The position numbers and the translations under genes were made by a program. The notes beneath the pieces are model-generated. The model ran no database searches and was not told the origin of the DNA. It saw only the letters and a program-made list of their open reading frames with translations. 12,967 nt of DNA from an uncultured Eggerthellaceae bacterium. Lineage in GTDB: Bacteria > Actinomycetota > Coriobacteriia > Coriobacteriales > Eggerthellaceae. The stretch is taken from contig CAKTWD010000038.1 in assembly GCA_934630485.1 (NCBI GenBank), positions 1 to 12,967 of the forward strand, written 5' to 3'. Shown here piece by piece: positions 7,201 to 12,967 of this stretch. Position 1 is the stretch's first letter. Each line of letters opens with the position of its first letter.

Positions 7201-8173
7201 CATCCACGATCGCGCGATACGCTCCACCAATGCCCGCGCCCGCACGCCCGCCTTCAGCGTAAACGTTTCCGCCGGTAATGGTGATGGTGCCATGGGTCAG
7301 GGAGATCTCGTCGTATCCAGAACCGATGCCCGCGCCGCTGTAATTGCCGGTGCCGCCATACGCACGCACGGTTCCGCCCTCGATGCGAATGTTGTTGAAT
7401 GCTCCGTGAGAGCCCGATCCGATGCCTGCGCCGCCGCTGCCGCCATGCGCTTCAACCTCGGCGGTTCCTTTGATGGTGATGCCGGTTGCATGGTCCTTGC
7501 CAGATCCGCCGCCAATGCCCGCAGCGTTCGTGCCGCCGTAGGCGATTACTTTTCCGCTTTCGAACATTATGTTGCCCGTGGAGGCTTTTGACGTGTCAAT
7601 GACATAAAGACAGCTGCCAATACCTGCTGAACAGCTAGTATCAGGGGCTTTTGCGGTAATGGTGCCAGGGTTTGAAGGGTCGGCGGTTTTGAAGACAAGC
7701 TTCGTTTCGTTGCCTTCTTTTTGAATGGCGGGGGCGCTTAAGTAGCTGCTAAAGTACGCATTGGCGCCGGCCTCGCTGATGATGTTGACCGTACCGCCCG
7801 CTTCTTCGATTTTGATGGAAGGGCAGCTGGCGCCTGTGTTGGCGGAAATTCCCGGGGTTATGTTCAGGCCATCGGCAAGGTACAGATCGACGTTGCCGAC
7901 CTTCACATCAATCCAAACTTTCGAGCTGCTACCCGTTAGGCGGTAGGCGCCGGGTTCGGTGATCTTGATAGTGGTGTTCGCCCCTTTGTTACTGATGTCG
8001 ATGGTGGTGATGTCGGCCGCGAACGCCGGTTTGACGGTAAGGGTGCAGCAAAGGACGAATGATAGGAATAACAGAAAAGGCGCAAGGGCGAGACAGGTTG
8101 CGACCTGCGCCGAGTTTGATTTTTCGGGCGGGGAAGAACGGTGAGAAAGAGCGGATTCGACACGACCTGTCAT
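4223..8173 (-). CDS. Sortase-anchored surface protein with Gly-rich and InlB-type repeats
   Basis: Product of 1316 residues, probably displayed on the cell wall. The start ATG has AAGGAGGG just upstream (8178-8185). A signal peptide has its hydrophobic core at about 26-47, with likely cleavage after AFA (52). Residues about 54-470 contain roughly eight copies of a GGxVxAxGGxxGAGIGxG-like unit (near 208, 239, 267, 302, 331, 364, 396, 431), as in bacterial carbohydrate-binding/beta-helix proteins of the Cthe_2159 type. InlB B-type (Flg_new) repeats follow, each with a GW or SW core and most ending in LYAQW (about 687-773, 777-865, 1047-1123, 1127-1209); a divergent one lies at about 955-1043, next to an unassigned segment (868-950). 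A Pro/Asp stalk (1211-1258) leads to MPNTG (1276-1280), a membrane helix (about 1286-1304) and a basic tail: the LPXTG-type sorting signal with Met for Leu. Adhesion or glycan binding is the likely role; ligand unknown. Confidence 0.9.
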   Translation of the reverse strand: MTGRVESALSHRSSPPEKSNSAQVATCLALAPFLLFLSFVLCCTLTVKPAFAADITTIDISNKGANTTIKITEPGAYRLTGSSSKVWIDVKVGNVDLYLADGLNITPGISANTGASCPSIKIEEAGGTVNIISEAGANAYFSSYLSAPAIQKEGNETKLVFKTADPSNPGTITAKAPDTSCSAGIGSCLYVIDTSKASTGNIMFESGKVIAYGGTNAAGIGGGSGKDHATGITIKGTAEVEAHGGSGGAGIGSGSHGAFNNIRIEGGTVRAYGGTGNYSGAGIGSGYDEISLTHGTITITGGNVYAEGGRAGAGIGGAYRAIVDGITISGGTVKAVGGKYGCGIGSGGGSTDKHYCKSIKISGGDITAFGGDTNNPAAIGNSGNSPGRQNITISGGIVRAYAQTDHAHAIGGGGTNGPGSQAYVTVDISGGTVIAKGGSKASAFGCNGNGYGTKKDKYFKATITGGSILVAPDSTVSNLGTFQVTPTDAAGNKLSPATAVMGELTNVRLDLSGALAVVDGLTSGYGMNGVVAVSLDSELCTGNQEVLFCPYLPSGTTLQRVTARVNSTDVPYTGSVAPGERKTFFPSTKLTLDANGEGTNGQAIALYGHGLEHFENATTPGRVLEFYTNKSRRTSTEVLQPNGKLASNVVVDGTQFTDENGNWVYAGGADISGAGSFYTLYAQTRPLSFTIHYDANVPASVSSAPTGHVPDDVEVEAGNLTEVGAGCTLALPGFQISSWNTEADGSGTSYDHLDWASISAAADGDVVTLYAQWKPRSYTVHFDGGGADSGSMADLQLEIGATAQLPANAFVKDGYKFVGWALHVSIGGAIKDQAWVTNLCAKNDDGSVSLDSEGSPIGLTLRALWVKTSDTKHDATIAVTLDGQAATALADRLTLASGDTAFAPFEQRVTSEGKPYYALRSTELLPAGTYRLLFDGKDTGKKVFVGDEADVVLLNFYTLETAFDGNLGGVDVVPSRPATINSKEVYLEGSEISLQARERVSGYLFDKWTGVDSIAQYADGATETSNPTTVVMRGPLTMRADSKPIDYLVSFDPNATDASGEMADQKLSYGFEGKLPANTFARTGYVFTGWNTAADGTGDAYADAQDVANLLDSPGTITLYAQWEPIKYFLHFDGNLAGGPAMQSLEIAYDQSFTLPPCQFVFENEGLENSKFLGWNTVRDGSGESFADRASVVNLCDKAGASVTLYAQWEDPEPAPDPDPDPDPGPSPDPDPDPDPDPGPSPSPDPSDEPKPAPSPDTPSSSDAPESSDGNTSAQMPNTGDRAAALPLFALAASSLTLALAVLCLKTRGAIRKESK
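4449..4525 (-). repeat. 42-bp direct repeat encoding the Pro/Asp stalk
   Basis: Positions 4449-4483 and 4491-4525 are identical over 35 nt at an offset of 42 nt, so the repeat is in frame (14 codons). Shorter GGGTCG-type units lie between and inside the copies. It encodes the DPDPDPDPGPSP blocks of the wall-spanning stalk. Such repeats can change copy number by slippage without a frameshift. Confidence 0.85.
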
Positions 8174-8204
8174 GGAGCCCTCCTTGCACGGTGCGAATTA
8201 CCCT

Positions 8205-8213
8205 ATTGTAGCA
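8205..8213 (-). promoter_or_regulatory. Candidate extended -10 promoter of the surface-protein gene
   Basis: On the minus strand TGCTACAAT has the -10 hexamer TACAAT (8205-8210) preceded by TG at the extended -10 position. No good -35 box is seen 17 bp upstream, which is tolerable for an extended -10 promoter. The predicted 5' untranslated region is only about 25 nt. Confidence 0.5.
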
Positions 8214-8270
8214 TGCGCGGTGTTGTGGGCTTGTTTCCCGAGCGGTCGGAAGGGAGTACTCGTCAACGTG

Positions 8271-8308
8271 AAAACGCCCGCAACGGCCGGATGGCTATTG
8301 CGGGCATT
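8271..8308 (-). terminator. Intrinsic terminator of the DEAD-box helicase gene
   Basis: Positions 8298-8308 and 8273-8283 form an 11-bp stem (one G-U pair; core GCCCGCAA/TTGCGGGC). On the minus strand the stem ends in TTTT (8271-8274). It lies 36 nt after the helicase stop codon. Confidence 0.8.
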
Positions 8309-8343
8309 GTAGGTGAAAGCGGGCATGTAATTGTCGATAGGCT

Positions 8344-9831
8344 TTAGCGACTGCGGCGTTTTTGCATGGCTGCGCGGTGGGCGCGGCCTGGCCTCATGTC
8401 ACTTGTGCCGGATGCTGCGCGTTTGGGGGCTTGCGACTGGTTCTGCTGCTTGGAACCTTGCTGTTTGCCGCGTCCCTGCTTCTTGCGGTTGTTGACGGGG
8501 CGTTCGGGCTTGGCACTTCCCTGGCCCTTGCGTTTGCCGTTGCGGTCGGCTGACGCTTTGGTTTCGTTCTTCTCGGCGTTCTCCTGGCGGCGCTTGGCCT
8601 TCTTCTGTTCGCGCTTGGCCAGTTCGCGCTTGGCCTGAGCAAGTTCGGGGTCGCGGCGAGCCTGGGCGTTTTGGCTTTTCTGGACGGCTTCGGCTTCGGC
8701 GGCGGCGAAATCGAAATTGGCAAGCTCCATCTCGGGGATTTCTCGCTTGATGAGCTTCTGGATGTCGCGCAGGGCCGATTCGGTGTCGGGGGACACGAAG
8801 GAAACTGCGAAGCCGTTTTGGCCGGCACGGCCTGTGCGACCGATGCGGTGGACGTAATCCTCAGGCTGAGAGGGAAGGTCCATGTTGATGACGTAGTTCA
8901 CTTCTGGGACGTCGATGCCGCGTGCCAGGACATCGGTTGCCACGATGATGTTGGCCTCGCCGTTCGCAAAGCGCTCAAGAGCGCGCTTGCGCTGATTCTG
9001 GCTGCGATCGGAGTGAATGGCCTCGACGGTGTAGCCGGCGCGCTTGAGGCGACGGCTCGTGGAATCGGCGCGGCTGCGCGTGCGTGCGAAGACGATGACG
9101 CGATCGGAACCCTTTTCTTCGAGGACTGCCTTAAGAAGGGCAGCTTTCACTGTTTGCGGGGTGCGGATGATGTACTGCTCGACCGTGTCGGCGGTTTCGC
9201 CCTTGTGGGCGATCTCGACGACGGCGGGGTCGTTGAGCAGCGATTTCATGTTGTTGGTGATGGAACGGTCGATGGTTGCCGAGAACAGCAGCGTTTGGCG
9301 CTGCTTCGGGCATGCGGCGACGATCTTGCGCACAGCGGGCAGGAAACCCATGTCCAGCATGCGGTCTGCCTCGTCAAGCACTAGCAGCGATACCTCCGAG
9401 AGGTTCACGGCCTTCTGGTCCATGAGGTCGATCAGGCGGCCGGGCGTTGCGATGAGCACGTCGGTGCCGCGGCGGAGTTTCTCGATCTGCGGGTTGTAGG
9501 AAAGGCCGCCGACCACGGTGGTGATGCGGTGGTTCGTGTGCTGGGCGATTTGGCCGCATACGGTGCCGATCTGGTCGGCAAGTTCGCGGGTGGGGGTGAT
9601 GACCAGCATCAGCGGGCCGCGACCGCCCTTGGCATGGCCGAGCTTGTCCATGGAAGGAAGCGAGAAAGCGCCTGTTTTGCCAGTGCCGGTTTTCGCGGCC
9701 GCGATGATGTCGCGGCCTTCAAGAACAAGGGGAATCGCCTTCTCTTGAACAGGGGTGGGGCTGTCGTAGCCCATGGATTTAACGGCCTCGAGCGTTTTCG
9801 CGCTCAGACCGAGTTCGTCGAAACGTTTCAA
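8344..9831 (-). CDS. DEAD-box ATP-dependent RNA helicase, RhlE/DeaD type
   Basis: Product of 495 residues that unwinds RNA duplexes using ATP, typically in ribosome assembly, RNA decay or cold adaptation. All core motifs are visible: upstream aromatic F4; Q motif SPTPVQ (24-29); motif I AAKTGTGKT (44-52); Ia PTRELA (80-85); GG (108-109); Ib TPGR (129-132); II DEAD (153-156); III SAT (184-186); IV VIVFARTR (245-252); V ATDVLARGIDVP (298-309); VI HRIGRTGRAG (328-337). From about 375 an Ala/Lys/Arg/Gln-rich tail runs to the end and probably binds RNA without sequence specificity. The HSDRSQNQR segment (273-281) resembles the RhlE branch, but deaD/csdA-like genes are close, so I give no symbol. 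The start is TTG (9829-9831); AGAGG (9836-9840) is 4 nt away, rather close, yet F4 must be included and no ATG or GTG fits. It follows the tRNA-Glu terminator and ends at its own terminator. Confidence 0.95.
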   Translation of the reverse strand: MKRFDELGLSAKTLEAVKSMGYDSPTPVQEKAIPLVLEGRDIIAAAKTGTGKTGAFSLPSMDKLGHAKGGRGPLMLVITPTRELADQIGTVCGQIAQHTNHRITTVVGGLSYNPQIEKLRRGTDVLIATPGRLIDLMDQKAVNLSEVSLLVLDEADRMLDMGFLPAVRKIVAACPKQRQTLLFSATIDRSITNNMKSLLNDPAVVEIAHKGETADTVEQYIIRTPQTVKAALLKAVLEEKGSDRVIVFARTRSRADSTSRRLKRAGYTVEAIHSDRSQNQRKRALERFANGEANIIVATDVLARGIDVPEVNYVINMDLPSQPEDYVHRIGRTGRAGQNGFAVSFVSPDTESALRDIQKLIKREIPEMELANFDFAAAEAEAVQKSQNAQARRDPELAQAKRELAKREQKKAKRRQENAEKNETKASADRNGKRKGQGSAKPERPVNNRKKQGRGKQQGSKQQNQSQAPKRAASGTSDMRPGRAHRAAMQKRRSR

Positions 9832-9863
9832 AGTACCTCTAATCGTATTAATGTGGATGATGG

Positions 9864-9904
9864 CCGTCGCGCGGTATTTCAGTAAGCGCGCTGGACGTCG
9901 ACGG
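9864..9904 (-). repeat. Stem-loop in the leader between tRNA-Glu and the helicase gene
   Basis: CCGTCG (9864-9869) and CGACGG (9899-9904) are perfect inverted copies, and inner CGCG arms (9870-9873 and 9887-9890) extend the stem with an asymmetric internal loop. No U tract follows on either strand, so it is not a simple terminator. It may be a folded 5' leader of the helicase mRNA. Confidence 0.3.
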
Positions 9905-9907
9905 CAA

Positions 9908-9939
9908 AAATAAAACCCGCAACCACAGGGATGCGGGTT
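9908..9939 (-). terminator. Terminator of tRNA-Glu
   Basis: On the minus strand AACCCGCA and TGCGGGTT (9932-9939 and 9914-9921) form an 8-bp stem with a 10-nt loop, followed by a T-rich tail (TTTATTTTT). It lies 11 nt past the CCA end of the tRNA. Confidence 0.9.
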
Positions 9940-9949
9940 CTGAAATCGG

Positions 9950-10024
9950 TGGTGCCCCCAACGAGAATCGAACTCGTGTCTCAGCCTTGAAAGGGCCGCG
10001 TCCTAACCTCTAGACTATGGGGAC
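9950..10024 (-). tRNA. tRNA-Glu (anticodon TTC)
   Basis: Read on the minus strand, the 75-nt gene folds as a full cloverleaf. The acceptor stem GTCCCCA/TGGGGGC has one G-U pair. The D arm contains TAGTCTAGAGGTTAGGA. The anticodon stem CGGCC/GGCTG encloses the loop CTTTCAA, giving anticodon TTC. The T arm contains GTTCGATTC. The discriminator base is A and the 3' CCA is encoded (9950-9952). The sequence closely resembles known bacterial tRNA-Glu. It has its own upstream promoter candidate and a terminator. No intron or disruption is visible. Confidence 0.97.
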
Positions 10025-10040
10025 GTGCAAAAGCCTGATT

Positions 10041-10069
10041 ATTATTGCAAACAATGACAATCAGCGCAA
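10041..10069 (-). promoter_or_regulatory. Candidate promoter of tRNA-Glu
   Basis: On the minus strand TTGCGC (10064-10069), a 17-nt spacer and AATAAT (10041-10046) lie upstream of the tRNA, with the -10 box ending 16 nt before the mature 5' end. This spacing suits a short 5' leader removed by RNase P. Confidence 0.55.
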
Positions 10070-10073
10070 GGGG

Positions 10074-11048
10074 TTAAATCTGCGAATGTGTGTACTTTTG
10101 GTATGCATCGATCACGCGTAGCTCGTATTCCTTGCGGTTTCCCTTTACCACGGTGTCCAGAATAAGGCCGCAGACCAGCGACAGAGCGGACAACATCATG
10201 AAGGCGATGGTAAGTATGGCGGTGGGGATGCGCGGGACCAAGCCCGTGGAGCCGAACTCGACGATCAGTGGGATACCGCAGATCAGGCCGATGACGAAGA
10301 AGATCAGCGTCAGCCAGCCGAACAACGCGAACGGCTTGTAGTCCTTGAACAGCGACATGATCATGCGCAGGACCTTGATGCCGTCGGATACGGTGTTGAG
10401 CTTGGATTCAGAGCCTTCGGGACGATCGCGGTAGTCGATGGGGATCTGGGCGATACGCCAGCCCTTGTCGACGGCATGGATGGAAAGCTCGGTTTCGATC
10501 TCGAAGCCGGGAGAGGTGACGGGCATGGTCTTGGCGAACACCTTGTTGTAGGCGCGATAGCCGGTCATGACGTCGCTGAAGTCGAAGCGGTAGATCATTT
10601 TGATAAGGCCGCGTACCAGGTTGTTTCCGAAGCCGTGGAAAGCGCGGGTGTTCTCGGCGCCGTAGCTGCCGTTGGAAAGGCGGTCGCCGACGGTCATGTC
10701 GGCCTCGCCGCTCATAAGGGGCGCAAGCAGCGCCGGTGCTGCTTCGGCGGGGTAGGTGTCGTCGCCATCGACCATGATGTAATAATCGACGTCGATGTCG
10801 CGCATCATTTGGCGGACGACGTTGCCTTTGCCCTGACGGGTTTCAAGGCGAACGACCGCGCCGTGCTCGCGCGCGATCTGGCCGGTTCCGTCTGCAGAAT
10901 TGTTGTCGTAAACGTACACCGTGGCTCCGGGGAGAACGCGATGGAAGTCGTCGACGACCTTGGCGATGGTGACTGCTTCGTTGTAGCAGGGAATGATGAC
11001 GGCAACGCTGCTGTAATCAGGCGTTTTATTGGCGTTGTTCTGGGGCAT
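10074..11048 (-). CDS. Family 2 glycosyltransferase, polyprenyl-phosphate sugar transferase type
   Basis: Product of 324 residues. The GT-A fold shows VAVIIPCYNEA (15-25), the VYDNNSADGTG nucleotide-sugar segment (46-56), the metal-binding DGDD (94-97), GDRLSNGSYG (121-130) and the DVMTGYRAYNK acceptor-side motif (159-169). Two membrane helices follow (about 240-263 and 274-298) with a cytosolic basic end. This layout matches dolichyl/undecaprenyl-phosphate sugar transferases (DPM1/GtrB/ArnC-like), which load a sugar from a nucleotide donor onto a lipid carrier at the inner membrane face; the sugar cannot be read from sequence. GtrB homologues occur in phages, but no gtrA or other partner is seen here. 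The ribosome site is modest (AAGAAG at 11058-11063, 9 nt from the ATG). A terminator-like element lies upstream, so it may have its own promoter, which I could not locate. Confidence 0.93.
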   Translation of the reverse strand: MPQNNANKTPDYSSVAVIIPCYNEAVTIAKVVDDFHRVLPGATVYVYDNNSADGTGQIAREHGAVVRLETRQGKGNVVRQMMRDIDVDYYIMVDGDDTYPAEAAPALLAPLMSGEADMTVGDRLSNGSYGAENTRAFHGFGNNLVRGLIKMIYRFDFSDVMTGYRAYNKVFAKTMPVTSPGFEIETELSIHAVDKGWRIAQIPIDYRDRPEGSESKLNTVSDGIKVLRMIMSLFKDYKPFALFGWLTLIFFVIGLICGIPLIVEFGSTGLVPRIPTAILTIAFMMLSALSLVCGLILDTVVKGNRKEYELRVIDAYQKYTHSQI

Positions 11049-11083
11049 GGCCGCTTACTTCTTTCCTATGTATGTGCGGAAGG

Positions 11084-11130
11084 AAAACTGGCGCACCGTT
11101 TGCGCATCTCCTCGAACCGAGGTGTGCGCC
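11084..11130 (-). terminator. Nested inverted repeat, probable terminator of the lysis module
   Basis: On the minus strand GGCGCAC (11124-11130) and GTGCGCC (11090-11096) form a perfect 7-bp outer stem, followed by TTTT (11084-11087) one base later. Inside it, CCTCG and CGAGG (11118-11122 and 11110-11114) make a second hairpin. It sits 39 nt after the endolysin stop. The large branched loop is unusual for a terminator. Confidence 0.5.
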
Positions 11131-11168
11131 GTTGGCACAATCGTCTTCGTTAGGATACCACGAGTGGC

Positions 11169-12197
11169 CTAGGAAACAACCAGGCGCATGCCGGGATAGA
11201 TCAGGTTCGGGTTCGAGATGCCGTTCTTGGCGGCGAGATCCTGGTACGTGGTGCCGTACTTTGAGGCGATTCCGGAAAGGGTGTCGCCGCTCTGCACCAC
11301 GTATACCTGCTCGGTTTCGGTCTGCCCGTTGATGACCGCCATAACCTCGTCGTAGCGCGGCCCCAAAACAGCCTTGCGGCGGCTGCCGTTGCCGTAATCG
11401 CCCGCCCAGGTCTCAGCGGCCAGATCCTCGGCGGATGCCGTGAGGATGTGGTTCACGAGCGCCTGCACCTCGGAGTAGCGGTTGCCCAGCGCGTGCTTGC
11501 GGTCGTCGCCGTCGCCGAACTCGCCCGCGAGCACCTTTGCCGCGAGGTCTGCCGCAGGCGTCTCGTCGATGCCGTGGATAAGCGAGTCGGGATCGCCGTT
11601 GGAGCCGCCTGCCATTGCCTCCCACTCGGCGCGGGAGATGTAGCACTTGTTGATGTCGAGGTTGCCCGCCCAGCCGTCCAGACGCCCGCACGAGGAGTAC
11701 TGGCGGATTGCGCAGTCGTAAGCGCCCTCGTTCCATGGCGCGTCCTGGTAGCCCGTGGGGTTCATGTCGGCGTACTGCGCCACCCACGTCTTGGCCGTGG
11801 TGAGGTTCCACGGGAACACGCTCTTGCTGGCGTAGATGCCGATGCGATCCACGCTCACGCCAAGAAGCTCGGCAAGGCGCTCGGCCATGGCCTTGAGGTA
11901 TGACGCGTCGCCCCACGCCTTGTTGCCCTTGTCCTCCCAGTCGATGAAGAACGCGGCCTTGCCCACGTAGCCCTTGCAGTGCTCGTAGAAGTACTCGGCC
12001 TCCGCCTCGGCGTCGCCGCCGTTGACGTAGTGGTACACGCCCACGAGCTTGCCCAGGCCAATCGCCTGCTGGATCTGGCGGTCGCAGTCGGGCGAAACGT
12101 AATGCGTGCCCTCGGTGGCCTTGCAGATAACGAAGTCGAACGGGACGGCCGCGAGGTTGATGCCGTTCTGCCAGTTGGAAATGTCGATGCCGTTCAT
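11169..12197 (-). CDS. Phage-type endolysin: GH25 muramidase with CPL-7 repeats and LysM
   Basis: Product of 342 residues that would cleave the glycan strand of peptidoglycan. The GH25 domain spans about 1-195: MNGIDISNWQ carries catalytic Asp5, FFIDWED carries Asp86 and Glu88 (the family DxE pair), and KATEGTHYV, GVYHYV and IGIYASK are typical. Two CPL-7 (CW_7) wall-binding repeats follow (about 216-251 and 257-290), each with DLAAxxxAGxxGxGxxRKxxLGxRYxEVxAxxN. A LysM domain closes the protein (about 297-341; YVVQSGDTLSGIASKYGTT, NPNLIYPGMRLVV). The absence of a signal peptide is usual for phage endolysins released through a holin. The ATG overlaps the previous gene's TAA by one base, so it is co-translated with the C39-like gene. 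The combination of CPL-7 and LysM in one lysozyme gives two different wall-binding modules. Confidence 0.95.
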   Translation of the reverse strand: MNGIDISNWQNGINLAAVPFDFVICKATEGTHYVSPDCDRQIQQAIGLGKLVGVYHYVNGGDAEAEAEYFYEHCKGYVGKAAFFIDWEDKGNKAWGDASYLKAMAERLAELLGVSVDRIGIYASKSVFPWNLTTAKTWVAQYADMNPTGYQDAPWNEGAYDCAIRQYSSCGRLDGWAGNLDINKCYISRAEWEAMAGGSNGDPDSLIHGIDETPAADLAAKVLAGEFGDGDDRKHALGNRYSEVQALVNHILTASAEDLAAETWAGDYGNGSRRKAVLGPRYDEVMAVINGQTETEQVYVVQSGDTLSGIASKYGTTYQDLAAKNGISNPNLIYPGMRLVVS

Positions 12198-12847
12198 TAT
12201 TCAGCGCTCCCTATAGCTATGAAATAAGCCCAATTCACTTGTTCGTACTGTTCGCGGCTCAGTCGCACTATGCCCTCGCAAGGGTCGTGGAATGTTGCCG
12301 CGGTTCCGTCCCACCCGCAGAGCAGGACGATGTGACCGCCGTAGCTCTTGCCGCCTTCGCGCAGCCGGCCCGTTAGGCTGCAAAACACCATCCACCCGCT
12401 TGCCGCCTCGTTCAGTGCGGCATCGGCGTTGTCGTGGATAGGCGTGTAGCCCAAAGCCTGGTCGTTCGCGTTCATCCAACGGCAGAACTTTTCCATGTCG
12501 TTCACGCCGTCCGTGAGGCACGATTCGCCGACGAAGCCCAGCATCTGCGCCGGCGTGCATGCCTGTCCGTAGAGCCATTCCCACGCCATGGCCGCGCACG
12601 TGAGGCCGCAGCCGGCAGCAGCCAGGTCTTCGCCCGCATACGAAAGCCCGCCCCAGCGCTCGTCTGCTTGGAGGTAGACGGGCACCTCGGCGGGCTTGTC
12701 GAGCGGCTTGTCGTAGATGACGGGCAAAGGCTCTTCCTTCGGCACCTTCGGCACGTTAGAGGCTATAAGCGCCACGTCGGCGAAGGCGGCGAGCAAAACA
12801 AGCAGCGAGATGGCGGCGGCGATGCGCACGAGGCGCTTGCCGCCCAT
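12197..12847 (-). CDS. Membrane-anchored C39-like cysteine peptidase
   Basis: Product of 216 residues. A basic start (MGGKRLVR) precedes a hydrophobic segment (about 9-29) acting as signal anchor, then a Pro/Lys-rich linker (32-56). The peptidase_C39_2-like domain has VPVYLQADERWG with Gln60, AAAGCGLTCAAMAWEWL with the likely nucleophile Cys80, YGGHIVLLCGWDG with His172 and TFHDPCEG with Asp188. These match the papain-like catalytic set. The substrate is unknown; in a lysis module it may cut peptidoglycan peptides, assisting the muramidase. The start is ATG 12847, with AAGGA 9 nt upstream and a 2-nt gap after the previous gene's TAG; a longer frame starting at 12898 adds residues that overlap that gene. 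The stop overlaps the endolysin ATG. Extra cysteines (84, 97, 110, 122) may form disulfides outside the membrane. Confidence 0.85.
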   Translation of the reverse strand: MGGKRLVRIAAAISLLVLLAAFADVALIASNVPKVPKEEPLPVIYDKPLDKPAEVPVYLQADERWGGLSYAGEDLAAAGCGLTCAAMAWEWLYGQACTPAQMLGFVGESCLTDGVNDMEKFCRWMNANDQALGYTPIHDNADAALNEAASGWMVFCSLTGRLREGGKSYGGHIVLLCGWDGTAATFHDPCEGIVRLSREQYEQVNWAYFIAIGSAE

Positions 12848-12849
12848 TC

Positions 12850-12967
12850 CTAGTCGTCCTTCTTCGGAGTGCCCATGGCAAGCAGCGCGTCGAGCCACTT
12901 GTCTGTCACGCCGACCGCCTTGAAGGCTGCATATGCCACCTGCACGCCGCCTACCGCGGCGAAGATG
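12850..12967 (-). CDS. Small membrane protein, C-terminal fragment, possible holin
   Basis: The minus-strand frame is open from the window edge to TAG (12850-12852) and gives 38 residues: a hydrophobic stretch IFAAVGGVQVAYAAFKAVGV, then TDKWLDALLAMGTPKKDD. One membrane helix followed by a charged Lys/Asp tail fits the C-terminus of a holin or another small phage membrane protein. Its place directly before the peptidase and endolysin (2-nt gap, with the next gene's ribosome site inside this one) supports that reading. The N-terminal part lies beyond the window, so family assignment is not possible. A shadow frame starting at 12898 covers the same bases but lacks these features. Confidence 0.6.
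   Translation of the reverse strand, partial: IFAAVGGVQVAYAAFKAVGVTDKWLDALLAMGTPKKDD

Noticed and set aside
6841..7560. Glycine-rich repeats as a CRISPR or DNA tandem array
   Set aside because: Similarity is at protein level only; the DNA units are diverged, irregular in spacing and inside an intact reading frame.
8671..9384. Plus-strand open frame of 237 codons opposite the helicase
   Set aside because: It mirrors the DEAD-box gene, whose full motif set is on the minus strand; the long frame follows from GC-rich codon bias.
9950..10024. tRNA-Glu as the attachment site of the lysis-module prophage
   Set aside because: Prophages in tRNA genes normally lie beyond the tRNA 3' end, which here faces the helicase. 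The phage-like genes are on the 5' side with a glycosyltransferase between, and no duplicate of the tRNA 3' end was seen.
10476..11153. Plus-strand open frame of 225 codons opposite the glycosyltransferase
   Set aside because: It is a shadow: the Val/Asp/Gly/His-rich composition is typical of reverse reading, and the GT2 motifs are intact on the minus strand.
11413..11916. Second minus-strand frame within the endolysin
   Set aside because: Arg/Gly/His-rich frame-shifted reading of the endolysin, which is complete in its own frame.

Overview
The window looks like chromosome from a moderately high-GC Gram-positive bacterium. A member of the Actinomycetota class Coriobacteriia (Eggerthellaceae-like) is my best guess. 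The guess rests on overall protein character: a sortase-anchored surface protein with InlB-type repeats, an infC-rpmI-rplT operon, and an orphan NifX-like protein. No 16S rRNA gene or other taxonomic marker is present, so it is inference.

Layout. Positions 1-190 hold the 3' end of an unrecognised plus-strand gene. Positions 191-475 are an untranslated leader with stem-loops and a candidate transcription attenuator. It precedes the translation operon infC (476-1072), rpmI (1072-1269) and rplT (1301-1657), which ends in a strong terminator. infC most likely starts at a rare AUA codon, which fits the known autoregulation of IF3. Next on the plus strand are a membrane-anchored protein combining an EF-hand, leucine-rich repeats and YD repeats (1741-3615) and a small Nitro_FeMo-Co (NifX-like) domain protein (3728-4108). 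A perfect 9-bp inverted repeat sits in front of the latter.

From about 4.2 kb the coding strand switches to minus. A 1316-residue secreted protein (4223-8173) carries glycine-rich repeats, InlB-type repeats, a Pro/Asp stalk and an LPXTG-like MPNTG anchor. It is followed by a DEAD-box RNA helicase with a TTG start (8344-9831), a tRNA-Glu(TTC) with its own promoter and terminator (9950-10024), and a membrane family-2 glycosyltransferase (10074-11048).

The right end (11169-12967, minus strand) looks like a phage lysis module, read from high to low coordinates. It has a truncated small protein with a hydrophobic helix (holin-like by position), a membrane-anchored C39-like cysteine peptidase, and an endolysin with GH25, two CPL-7 repeats and LysM but no signal peptide. 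Junctions are tight (2-nt gap, 1-nt overlap), so the three are probably co-translated. This suggests a prophage or remnant continuing past the right edge.

I saw no CRISPR array, insertion sequence, integrase or rRNA. I cannot point to a clearly new multi-gene system. The most informative items are the infC leader and AUA start, the EF-hand/LRR/YD hybrid, the operator-like repeat before the NifX-like gene, and the lysis module.
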